This document shows, piece by piece, positions 34,977 through 45,005 of a stretch of 64,000 bases of DNA; position 1 is the stretch's first letter; each line of letters opens with the position of its first letter. The notes under the pieces are model-generated. The model was given only the letters and a program-made list of their open reading frames with translations. It did not search any database and was not told the origin of the DNA. The position numbers were made by a program, and so were the translations under genes. The stretch comes from Moniliella sp. 'wahieum'. Lineage: Eukaryota > Basidiomycota > Moniliellomycetes > Moniliellales > Moniliellaceae. Where the stretch lies: contig RSEE01000032.1 of NCBI GenBank assembly GCA_003971905.1, positions 310,001-374,000 of the forward strand, given 5' to 3'.

Positions 34977-37094
34977 ATGCCGCAAGTGTTGATCAAGTGC
35001 CCATCTCCGGACGCGCTTGGCAGAGTTATCGACGACACCCCCCTCCAGATCCAACCTGGGGCCGTGGTGGCCGATGTCAAGGCGCTTGTGTCGCAGTGGC
35101 CCGGCCGCCCCCGCATGGAAGCAATCCGAGTCATCCGCGCCGGTCGCGTGTGCGCTGATGACGACCTTGTCATCCTCCCCGCAAGTGACGAGGACGCTCC
35201 GCGCCATGCTTCACGTCTCCATACCCCCCAACGCATGGACCGAGAGGGTACCCATTGGCCGCCCTCAATACCCGTCGGTTGCGCCGTCCGGTCCACCGAG
35301 CGCCTTATTTAATGAACAGCCCCCATCATCCCCCTCCGGCCTGATCCAGCCGACCAAACCGACATCACTATACGCGCGGTGCAGTCCTCTCTTTTAATGC
35401 AGTCGCTTGGGTCCCCCCACCAGGTGTATGAGCTCATCTTCACCTCACGTTCTGTGGGCGCGGCGAATGGCCGATGTGTGGGGGTGGTGAACGAACTTAT
35501 TCCAATCGCAGTGCCTCCGGGCCTGCCCGTTCCTCTGAGTCCTATATCGGCCTTGCAAGTATACTGGGGTAACACCGAGACTGCGCCCAGTCCAATCAAG
35601 GAGGTATTGGAAGCCAACAACGATATTGATCGTCTGTTGGGCCTATCCCTCTGCCCTTGGGCTCAATTTGGAGCATCTGTTCTGTTCTCCGATACTCGCA
35701 TCCCTGTTCCTGGAAAGAACGAGTACCATGTCCAGTCCGGCGCTTCTGTTCTCACACTACGTCAAAGTTCCTTCCCTTCCATGTGGAGTCAACTCCAGTC
35801 CCCTCTGTCGTACTTGGAATGGGTGTCGCTCAACCGACTTACCCCCTTGGAAGCCGCGTTGATGTCTTTGTCTTCTCCGCCTCTTTCCAACGAGGAGGGG
35901 CTAGCAGCGGCGATGGACATGCTCATGTCGCGTACTCCATATCCACTGCAATCCAGCTCTGTTGAAGCTCCCCTAAGGCAAACGGAGCAACCAAGATTCC
36001 CAGCGCCAAGAGCCCAAGCAGGTCCTGGTCGCCCAGCCATCCCACCCTGGCACGTGCAACCGGGGCCTGACATGCGACTTGGAGCAGATGTATTAGCCGC
36101 GCGGCAAGCCTTAGCAGACGAAAATGCACGACGGACAATCGCTGCTGCACGGGAGGCGGCAATGTTGCACTTCCCCATCATAGTGCGAACAACCGTTCGT
36201 GCCATGTTCCGTCTCTTGAACGTTATTTTTGCCTTGGCCATTACCAGACTGCTTCCCTCGGTACGCACAGCGCTAAAGCCGCGCCCCTTACACCCACGCA
36301 CGCAAGAAGAGGACACGGACAGACGCGTGGGTCAGGCTGCGATATTCGTCTTGCTTTTATTCATCATCGCGATTTTTTGGTTGATTACCGTCGACTGCTA
36401 CGCCAAGCGCGCAATGCAAACACCGCCCCTCCTCCCGATGGTCTTGCACCTCCTGAACCCGCACAAGCCCAAGAGCAACAAGGGGTACGACGACTCCCCC
36501 TCCGCTGGATGCATGATGCCTTCTCGCTTACCCGCGGGCCCAGTGGGTTGGGACGTGGGATTTGGGAGAGGAGAACGAAAGGCTGTCTCTTCCCGTTCCT
36601 GCTCCACCTCCCGACCAGGAGGGCCGCCAGTTTCTACCTCACGCAATTGTGGCTGGGTTAGCGGGCGAGGAACGTCCCCAAGGTGAGCCTGATCCTAGGC
36701 GCATCAAACTCCCGCGCGATATTCCCCCGGATCCGCATGGACAGCTCGGGAATTGCTGGCCTCTTTTCTGGCATCTCTCTGGCCAGCAGCCCAAGCTCAG
36801 CGCCGAGCGGCCTTGCGGAACCGGGAGGAGACTACCCGTTCTTCTGTGCGCGCCTGGGCAAGCTTTGCCCGTTCATCCCTGCGCCAGGCAAGGGAGCATA
36901 TTGAAGCGCAACAGGCATCCCAGAGTGCCTTCGTTCTTCGTCGCACAGCCGGACCAGATGAGGTAGACGAGGACATGGTTCTCCCAGACGATAACTTCAA
37001 TGGCGCTTCGTCGGTCCCCACACCGCCCTTGGCACCGAGGGAAGACGAACGTCCCGACTTTGATGGCTGGCCCAGCCTCTTCCCCTCACTCTAG
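34977..37094 (+). CDS. Ubiquitin-like-domain membrane protein, HERP/Usa1-like
   Basis: The N-terminus (MPQVLIKCPSPDALGRVIDD, GAVVADVKALVSQWPGRPRM, RVIRAGRVCADDDLVIL) has the length and pattern of a ubiquitin-like domain. A long low-similarity middle follows. A membrane region comes near 36140-36400 (LHFPIIVRTTVRAMFRLLNV, VGQAAIFVLLLFIIAIFWLI), and after that an Arg-rich tail (RRAALRNREETTR) with an acidic Pro-rich end. This layout, a cytosolic ubiquitin-like domain plus central hydrophobic hairpins, recalls HERP/Usa1, the ER-associated-degradation scaffolds of the Hrd1 ligase. The assignment rests on architecture, not close identity. Frame slips near 35200, 36400 and 36700. Confidence 0.5.
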
Positions 37095-37871
37095 CTCCTG
37101 AGGGCCTGCGCACGCCTTATACTACTCGTGTAGCTGGAGATATTTTGATGCGTCAACCTCGTGAAGACGTGAACGCATAACGTCCACTATACATTCTTTA
37201 CTCCTTGGATGAAGCTCCGTGTCTCCATTGCTCGTTCATTAATACCATGTTCAGTTCGCATTGAATCCAGGCAAGTAGATTGGGTATCGTCTCTATGTTG
37301 CTCCAGCAAAACCACACGGCCCATAAGCCAATTTCAGCAGCTTTTCAGAGTGACAGTGTTCTTCTTTCCGGACAACAGCTTCCTTCACGCCGCTCCCCAC
37401 ACATTGTGAGCCGGGTAAACGCTTCCTTTCCATGTCAGCTGAGGCGCCGCAGGCACATCCGGGAACGGTTGCTGAGCCCCCAATCCGCGACGCGGATGTG
37501 CATTTCTGCCTCGAACGCAGATGGAAAGGAGTGACTGAACCAACTTTTCTTCGCGCGAAATGTGTCTTCACCTTTTTGTCCTTTTTTTCCTTTTTCGAGT
37601 GGAGATCGAACCCCCCCCCCCATCTTCTGGCGCAAGTTCCGTGCGGGACCGTTATCTGCACCCAACCCTTCTCACCAAAAATAGGGCACACGGTAGAACA
37701 AGGAAGCGATGAAGGAATTCTAGTAACTTCCATTTCATTGGCAGACTTAAGAAGGCTGGGACAGGGGGAACGCTACGTCTAAACCTAACCGTTCATCTTG
37801 CGGGGGTTACTTAGGGGCGCCACCAGGGTCAAGGAACCAGGGGGATCGCCAGGATATCAGGACCCTCCGGC
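37095..37871. other. Intergenic, no gene seen
   Basis: Contains T-rich sequence and a C run near 37610-37621. Short frames on both strands are unsupported. A B-box-like GGTTCGATCTC on the minus strand is not part of a foldable tRNA. Confidence 0.6.
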
Positions 37872-38315
37872 TCATGCCATCCGGTCCCGTACCCTAGGAA
37901 GCGCGTATGGACACGGAGGAACGTGGTTGACATCCGAGCGAAACCATTTCCACTGAGACTTAGTAGCCAACTCCTTCCAATGCGCAAACAACTTGCTCGC
38001 CGTCTTGGTGCCGTAGTATCCTCGCGTCGTCAAAACCAGGGGGAAAAACGTCTCTTGAGTGCGTCCCTGGTACTTGGCGTTCTTCTCGCATTCTGCTTGT
38101 TCAAGCATCCGAAGCAGCTCCTTCTCCCGGCGTTCCAAGGGGGTTGCGGTGCTCGCGTGCACCACCCTCCGGAACGCGCTCTGCGCTGCCAGTGATCCCG
38201 TGTCGCGCAGCGTGTGGTCGACCTCCATTCCTGATCCTCCCAGTGCTCCGGGTCCCATCACGCGGTAGTCAGTGCGCTGTGTCCTCTGTCTCCGGCCATC
38301 CTCGTCCTCCACCAT
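37872..38315 (-). CDS. Orphan reading frame, possible relic
   Basis: 147 codons, MVEDEDGRRQRTQRTDYRVM to the end. The part ERREKELLRMLEQAECEKN, then TFFPLVLTTRGYYG and ASKLFAHWKELATKS, has some resemblance to the region following the polymerase domain of some retroelements, where a TPLVFSxTGGxG-like motif occurs. Nothing else of an element (no polymerase, no terminal repeat) is visible nearby. It may be a fossil fragment or an unknown host gene. Confidence 0.3.
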   Translation of the reverse strand: MVEDEDGRRQRTQRTDYRVMGPGALGGSGMEVDHTLRDTGSLAAQSAFRRVVHASTATPLERREKELLRMLEQAECEKNAKYQGRTQETFFPLVLTTRGYYGTKTASKLFAHWKELATKSQWKWFRSDVNHVPPCPYALPRVRDRMA

Positions 38316-38690
38316 CTAGTATACATGGTGATCGAGAGCGCGACTATTAGTTGCTCATTCGGTATAGTTGGGTTGTCGTGATAGCAACCCACCACTACCA
38401 ATAAAGATCCACTCAATCACCCGGCACATTTTTGGGAGACAGGGCCCGTGCTGAGCATTAGTAATGCAGCATGGTATCCAGCAGGGGGGAGTGTTCAATT
38501 CAATTATTTGGAAGCGTCATTTAACGCGAACCTCTTCATACCTACCGACGGAGGTGCCACAGAGAACGTTTCGTTGGACGTGCGACCCAATATATAGATA
38601 GGCAGTGAACACCTCTCTCCGACAATACCCCGAGGCACAGGGCCGAACCACAGCACTGACCACGCGACTTGGTGGACGCTTGGATACGAC
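38316..38690. other. Spacer upstream of the thioredoxin-domain gene
   Basis: 375 bp without gene or array. The last 120 bp are likely the promoter and leader. Confidence 0.55.
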
Positions 38691-39228
38691 ATGGCCTCAA
38701 CAGAAGGCGCATGCAACGTGGTGGAGATTGTGTCGCCCACGCAGTTCACGGACCTCATGTCATCCAACCTGGAACGGGTCAGTCTACTGTACTTTTACGC
38801 TCCATGGGTCGCTCTTGCCAGGAAATCAAGTCATTGGTCGTACAGCTTGGTGCACGTTGCCCGCCTCTGCTGGTGGTGTGGTTGAAGCGGAGGCCCAGCC
38901 CGAGGTGAGCAACAGCTTTGGCGTCGACTCTGTGCCGACATTTATCTTCCTCCGTGGACACCATCTCCTGCATCGCATCAACGGTGCCAATTTGCCAGCT
39001 GTGCGCGATGCGCTGAAGCAGTTGTTCCCGCAATCGCACAGGGATGAAGAAGAAGAAGAAGGGTTAGATGATGAGGATGAGGATGATGATTATGAGGAGG
39101 AGGATGAAGATGAAGGTGATCCTGATGGTGGTGATGATGATCAAGAACAAGAACAAGAACAAGAACAGGGGGAGGAGGAAGATGCGCAACACACACCAGA
39201 GCAGTCGAGGCACGCAGGCACAACTTGA
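38691..39228 (+). CDS. Thioredoxin-fold protein of Grx3/4 (PICOT) type with acidic tail
   Basis: From MASTEGACNVVEIVSPTQFT it follows the thioredoxin domain of monothiol glutaredoxins Grx3/Grx4: LLYFYAPWV, then (frame slip) CQEIKSLVVQLGARCPPLLVV, EAEAQPEVSNSFGVDSVPTF and IFLRGHHLLHRINGANLPAV. The active-site region reads W-V-A-x-C-Q, so only the second Cys of the classical CxxC would be present, as in Grx3/4. The domain is followed by an Asp/Glu-rich tail and (CAAGAA)n coding repeats (39142-39168), and ends at 39228. I find no CGFS glutaredoxin domain in the next 600 bp in any forward frame, so the gene is either a truncated paralogue or a stand-alone thioredoxin-like protein. Confidence 0.7.
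39142..39168. repeat. (CAAGAA)n hexanucleotide repeat in coding sequence
   Basis: Four units encode alternating Gln-Glu in the acidic tail. GAT/GAG triplet repeats precede it from about 39050. Confidence 0.9.
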
Positions 39229-39810
39229 CCGACCGCAAAAAAAGCAAAGCCAATTAACAGAAGGAACAGAAGCCCTGGCAAAAGCCCTTGTGGGGTTGAG
39301 TGTATCGCTTGAAGTCGCGGCCTGTTGTCGAAGCAAGACACGGCCACGCTTACCATCCTGACTGTGACATCCTAACAGAACATGGGGGCAGGGTGCGATG
39401 CCAAGCGATCAGACCATTCCCTCATCCGTGGCCCATCCATTTTCTCATGTTTGTCCGTGACGAGCTGAGCGCTGAGGGGGCCGGGTTGGGCACAACTCAT
39501 CTTCACATGTGCGTACGCCTTGCTCTCCAAAAGGGCTCTTTTTGGCGGAATAGCATGACACTGACCACGCTCTTTTAGCAGCCAAAGGGAACGATTGAAA
39601 CAAAAGCGAGTTGGGCAAGCTAACTGGCTTGGCGATATATGGGCAAAAGGTGTGATCCGTTTTCGTTCCGTTTGCACTCTGTCCATACATTTCCCATCGT
39701 CACAACACAGTCATCGTCTTGCTTCCACATTGAACCTCACTGCAGCAGCTATGGCCATGCACAGAAAACACGTCAGTCGGGCGCAAAAGCCACTAATGAG
39801 ATCGTTGGTG
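39229..39810. other. Convergent spacer, no gene seen
   Basis: The open frames here read antisense or out of frame to the flanking genes and have no similarity I can support. Confidence 0.55.
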
Positions 39811-41784
39811 TCAGGCCGGGTCAAAGGGCAAGAAGTTGCCGACGACCATAGTGGGGATGTTCCACTGGTCCCGTCGAATAGTAAAGGAGAAACAACACTT
39901 GAGCTCATACAACCCCTCCGCCGTCCGGCGTGGCGTGGAGGACGGGCGCGCCCGATACTGGCGCCGCCGTGGCACCTGAGCGCACAGAAGGGCCTGAGGG
40001 AGGCAGATGGGCCCGAGGTGGATGGACCCGAAGTGGATGGACCCGAGGTGGAAGGGCCTGAGACCGGAGGTCCCGAGGTCGGACTGGCGTCCCTCTCCTC
40101 ATCTTTCGTGGTCATTTTCCATGGGCCTAAACCACCGCTCGCCGAGTAACCCGATGATCTTCGGCGGGTATGGCGTTCAGAATCGTCTTGGGAGAGGAGG
40201 GTTTTTGGAAGCGGCGGGAGGCGCTGTAGGGGCAGACTGGGCTTGTGAGGAAATGGGGCAGTTGGGCCGCAATCTGCCGTGCAACAGGAACAGAAGAGCG
40301 TTGGCGTGGTGGCTTGCGTACTTTGAGCACACAGGTGTTAGTACGGCTTTTTGCCCGGATCAAATGAGAGACGCGGCCGTATCTTTCCCAGTAGTTGACC
40401 GCGCTCTCTGTGACTTCAGTTAGTCCCTCCATACCAAACCACCTCCAAGAAAAGGACGACGTACCCTCAGCCAAGTTCGTAAATACAAAGTCGGCCTTCG
40501 CGGAGCGCGTCAATGGAAACACCGATCAGCTCGGCAAATTCCTTGTTGGCCTTGTAGATTTCTCCCGTGCGACGCCAAAAGGCAGGCAGGGATGCCCTGG
40601 GAGGCAAATACACGATCGTAGTCGAGCGAGAAGAAGGCGTTCGAATTCGAACGCCTCCTCTATGTAAATCAGGTCAATGTCGGTCAAGCGCTGAGCAACG
40701 GCGCGGAAAGAAGCCGGTCGAAATACGAGAGAGGCTGCAGGATTCGGCGGCGCGAATCCGCACTGACATTGCAATCCATCCACTTGAGCAGACGGCGTAG
40801 CCCTTGATGTGGTTGTACGGCTTGAGTAGCCCGGCTCGTGCTTGGCCCGAATCACTTTTCCTAACCGGGACGCACGCGAACCATCATGCTGATCCGCAGC
40901 GGTCATAATAAACTTTCTCGTCTTGCTCGTCCAATGGAGGTCAGGTGGTCCATCGCTCTTGTCCGACACCACAGGCGCCGACGCCCGTGTCCTTGCCCAC
41001 CTCCCACTGCGGCCGATGGCACTGGATTGATGCAGCTCGATGCAGGGGAAGGACTCTCGGATGACATGGGGCGGGGGTTATCCAACGCCGAGCCGGCCCG
41101 AGAGACATTCCGCGTTGTTCATGCATGTTCTGGTGGGCGGCTGCGAGTACCCTGGGTACCCATCACGCTGTTGAGGTTCTCGAGGAAGTCACTGCAACCC
41201 CATGTTAGTGGCGAAAAAAGGGACAGAAGGCGACTACTGAGCATCTGGTATTCGTTCGTGCTGGTGGTCGTCTCGGGCAGCGCGCATCCCACTGCTGTTG
41301 GCCGGGGGGTAGGCCAAACAGGAGGGATTGCGTGGCGGGATAGGCGGCTGCGCCATGGCTGGGGGGGGGGTAAGGCCAGCTCCTGCGCGGGGGGGGGCAG
41401 GCGGGGCGCCAGCGGGAAGCGGGGGCACTGGCGGAGGGGGAAGCCGAGGGCGGGGAGGATGCCCCCATGCTGGGCGGCGGGGGGGACGGAAGGAGGGAAG
41501 GAAGGCGGTGGCGGGGGGGGCAGGCGCGGGGGGCGGGGCGGCGGCCGAGGCCGAGGCAGGCGACGGCTGGTCGGTGCCAGACGCGGGCGCCGGGGACTCG
41601 GAGGCGGGGACGCGGCGTCATGGCAGAGGTGGAAATGCCGCGGCGGACACAGCGCTGGCAGGGGCGTTCCGAGTCGCAGGTCATGTGGGAGCGGCGGCAG
41701 TACACGCACGCCAGCGACACCTTGCGGCGCTTGGCCTCGCCTCCTTGCCCTTGCGGGGGCGCGCTTGGCGGTAGAGGAGGCCAT
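39811..41784 (-). CDS. ERT1: ERT1/AcuK-type transcription activator of gluconeogenesis
   Basis: A Zn(II)2Cys6 regulator with a PAS domain controlling gluconeogenic and mitochondrial genes. Start MASSTAKRAPA at 41784. The zinc cluster KRRKVSLACVYCRRSHMTC, then DSERPCQRCVRRGI shows Cx2Cx6Cx5-6Cx2C spacing and matches ERT1/AcuK closely. Later parts: VAQRLTDIDLIYIEEAFE, FERLLL, the PAS region with ESAVNYWE(K/R)YG and TCVLKVRKP, and the typical end FTIRRDQWNIPTMVVGNFLP followed by FDPA and stop at 39811-39813. A Pro-rich linker of about 250 residues lies after the cluster and a SGPST repeat before the end. Frame slips are many; the C runs at 41360-41520 (G on the plus strand) are a likely cause. 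Confidence 0.88.
40007..40080. repeat. 15-bp minisatellite inside ERT1 coding sequence
   Basis: About five copies of a 15-bp unit (consensus GGACCCGAGGTGGAT on the plus strand) that encode SGPST repeats on the minus strand. The units diverge by 1-4 bases towards the right-hand end. Confidence 0.85.
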
Positions 41785-42243
41785 GGCGGGGGTGGGGGTG
41801 GGGAGGGAGGTGGAGGTGGATGGCGGCGAGGGTGCTGGAGGGGTGGGCCGACGGGTGAGCGCTGACGCTGACGCGCTGACGGGCGACGCACGGCGAGCGT
41901 CGCGTGGGAGCCAGGCGCCCAATCGGCAGCCACTCCCCCCGTGCCCACGTTCATTCCGCTCGTTGGGCCAGCCCCCAAACAATTCCGCACGCGGGGCCCC
42001 GCCCAGCGCCCAGCAGGCACGCCGCCATGCGAGGCCCCCCGCGGTTATATGTGCGCGGTTACGTGCTTGATCGGCTATCGCGATCGATGAGCATGACCTT
42101 CCCACCCCCGGCCCTGTCCAGGTCATCCATCACACATCGCGCCCATCAGGCACGCCACCCGACCCCCGCTGCCCGGCAGTGCGTTGCCAGTGACTGCCGG
42201 TCTTGTTAGTCGTAACGCGTAACACGCGCCACCCACCGCTATC
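41785..42243. other. ERT1 upstream region
   Basis: G/C-rich promoter between two genes on the minus strand. CGTAACGCGTAACACGCG near 42212-42230 is an ACGCGT-type word cluster. Confidence 0.5.
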
Positions 42244-44204
42244 TCAGGCCCCAAGGCATGCAGAATGCAAGGCATTTCTCCTCTCCAAACTGGATACAAC
42301 AAAATACACGTGTCCCGCCCAGCAGGCCCCCAGCAGTCCGAGCCCAGTTAGCCTCCTCCTGCAAAACGCCAGAACCCCCGCCCACACCCCCGCCACAGCA
42401 GCGGCACCCTCGCCGCCCCGACTGCGGCGGCGCCCGAACCAGCTCCAGGGTCCGATCCAGCCTCTCCCCCACCAACGATCGTAACACCTGCAACGCTCGC
42501 CACCCATTCCATCCGTTCCTCCACCGCGTCCAGGAATCGGGGGCCAACATAGGTCCCCTGGGGCCAATCTTCCTGAGGGAATTCGGACCAATGGCTGCGC
42601 CCAGGACAGCGATTGAACCAGGGATTGAGCCCGGCATCGTCCTTGGCCAGCAGACTGGCCAGCGAGGTGGGGTGCGAAATGCTGGCGGGCCCATCGAGCG
42701 TAGGCAGTGGTCCCGTCGGCCCGAGGGGACTCTCCATCACTGATTCTTCCGGAGGCAATGGCCTCGATGCCCAGCTGGACGTCATGCTGCGTCGGGCGGC
42801 GTCCAGACGAGCCAAAAGCCGTACGTCTCCCATCTTCTCCTCGGCCATGTCGCTCAGTGCCGAAGACTCAAGGGTGGATAATAGTGTTCCTCCGTCTTGG
42901 TAGGCCAGGATACGCCGAATGCAGAGATCTTTCAAAGAGGGGATACCGTTTCCTCGAGTCACAAGGGGTGATAGCACTCGCTTGCCCCTCGCCTCTTCGG
43001 GGGCGCACGGAATGGGTTGGGCAGAAACGAGAGTATCAAGCTTCAGCGCTTGTATCTCAGCGGGAAGGGAGGTCTGATTCAAAGTGTCAGTTTTACTCCT
43101 TAGGATGGGCGTTGGGGGAGAAGGTATTTACCAGTTCATTACAACCAATGTTCAATTCGCGCAGATTGGTCAAAGTGCCCACAGCGGGGGGGAGCGCAGA
43201 GAGGCCAACGGCGCGGAGAGAGAGGACCGAGAGATTGGAAATACTAAACAAGGCACTGGGTAATTTGCGTAGTGGGTTCATGCCCAGAAAGATCTGCACC
43301 CCCGAGGGGTCCCCCGTTCAATGAGCCGGAGGCGACTGCCTCAGATGCCCTGCGAGCCCAAGGGGCACGCCCTCCCACGTTGCGGGGCAGGCACTTTCTC
43401 GGCTCTGAGGCTAACGCAACGAAATCCCCAGATCAGCAATCAGGGGGGGGAGATAGGTGAGGCCTTGTTTGTCGAGGTGCACCAGCGGTCGTACTTGGTC
43501 GAATGCTTGGGTCACGGCATGACGGACGACATTCCACTCCGGGTCTACGCTTGGACCTGGATTGGATGTGGGAAACCCGGGACCAGGAAGAAAATTAGAT
43601 CGGGTACCGGCCTCAGGCAGGCTGCGAGACAAGGGCGCGTGGTTGAATGGTAGCTCAGACGCGCCTTCTGGCGCGGGGGGCGGGAGGGAGAGAGAGCATG
43701 AGTGTGGGGAGAAAGGACGTCCCGCTTAGAATACGAGGGGGGCGATCCCATGGGCCCCAAGGCCTCATAAGGGTGGGGGACGCGACTGAATGCTCTGCTA
43801 AAGGTACGTCGATGACCAACCGCGGGCGAATCAGGGGGGAGAGGTGAGCTGGGGTCCGAGAGGGACAGATCCAGCCTACTGAACTCGGGTGATTCATCGG
43901 AGGAGTGAGAGGGGGGCGAGGATGGGTCCGATATGCCATCCGAATCATGGAAAATGCCTCGCAAGGCGTCATCGGCGTCAATCGCGTCCATGGGCGCAGG
44001 GTGCTTGGTGTGTGGGATATGCTTAGCAAAAAGAGGGAGTGCATGAGGGGGAGCCTTGGACGCAGCGCTGAATGGGTCGGCGGTGCTGCTCGTGCGCACA
44101 GCGGAGGGTTGCGGCGCAGGAGAGGAGGGAGGATTGGGCAAAGGCGAGGAGCGAATGTTGGCCGCGGGGGCAGGCGAGCGCCACGCTTCAAAAGCGGCTG
44201 TCAT
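42244..44204 (-). CDS. Leucine-rich-repeat protein, family not identified
   Basis: From 44204 a disordered Ser/Pro-rich half of about 200 residues leads to NVVRHAVTQAFDQVRPLVHL, then DKQGLTYLPPLIADLG. After that comes a run of LRRs: FLGMNPLRKLPSALFSISNL, SVLSLRAVGLSALPPAVGTL, TNLRELNIGCNEL, SLPAEIQALKLDTL. A 58-nt intron, 43074-43131 (GTAAAT donor, branch ACTGAC, acceptor ATCAG), splits the third and fourth repeats. The C-terminal half contains SLKDLCIRRILAYQDGGTLL and low-complexity sequence, ending about 42244 in the last frame I can follow. Similar LRR proteins of about 500-650 residues occur across fungi without known function. Frame slips near 43330-43440 and 42400. Confidence 0.65.
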
Positions 44205-45005
44205 GTTTGTCGTGGCGTTCGCCTGCGGCTTGGTTCTTGCGCGATGGGGGGGGGAGATGGGAGATGGAGACGCGACGCGTCGCTAGCAGCTCAGCCCGCG
44301 CTTAAGAGCTACGCTTGAAACTGGTTGGCGACTGAGCCTCAGATTCAGATCTCAGAGTGCTGATGCGCTGATAGCTGCCTGAGGAATATGATAGCCGATC
44401 GTGCTTCGCACTGCCCCTCTGCGGAGGTGCCTGCAGCCGAATCTCCATGCCCACTACCACTGCCCGTTCGCCTCACTAATTGGCTGGCATCATGCATCAT
44501 GCATCATGCCTTTGCATCATACCCTCGGCACCCGCGCAGGACGGATGGGACTGGGTTACGATCAATCATCGACGCGACTATACATCCTGAACCACCTGGA
44601 TTCTGACAGGCTCCCTCGGCACGCTTTCCTTACCACATGCCAAATGATTTTCGACTGGGGGCACCAGTGCTACGTGCGGCATGAATGGTGAATACGAGAC
44701 TTTGGGAGCGGCCGACTGACTTTAAAGCGAATGCATATGGCATGGAAACCCCGGGAAGGAATATCGGAAGAGAAACTTACGCACGAAAACTCATTCCAGT
44801 CCATAAAGTAGCATTTTACCAATAGGGCCTAAGGAACTAACCCACAAGGTTGTTTGAGTACGTTTGAGATTCATCGATTCAGAACTAAAGACCATCCGTG
44901 CAATAGCAAAGCGACAGGCAATTGACAAAACGAGAGAGTAGGCACAAATGAGTGTGGCAAAATGGCAAAAACAAGGGGATAGAGCAAGCCAAATAGCGTA
45001 GCAAC
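44205..45005. other. Intergenic with an ATGCATC array
   Basis: 800 bp with no gene recognised; one heptad array at 44485-44509. Confidence 0.6.
44485..44509. repeat. ATGCATC heptad array
   Basis: ATGCAT at 44492-44497 and 44499-44504, each followed by C, flanked by partial units, plus a further GCATCAT at 44514. Confidence 0.85.

Noticed and set aside
37600-37680. Minus-strand tRNA suggested by GGTTCGATCTC next to a G run
   Set aside because: No acceptor or D-stem pairs with it, and the downstream sequence on that strand lacks a T-run terminator.
40886-42070. 394-codon plus-strand frame rich in Gly and Arg
   Set aside because: Antisense to the ERT1 zinc cluster and Pro-rich linker; composition follows from G runs.
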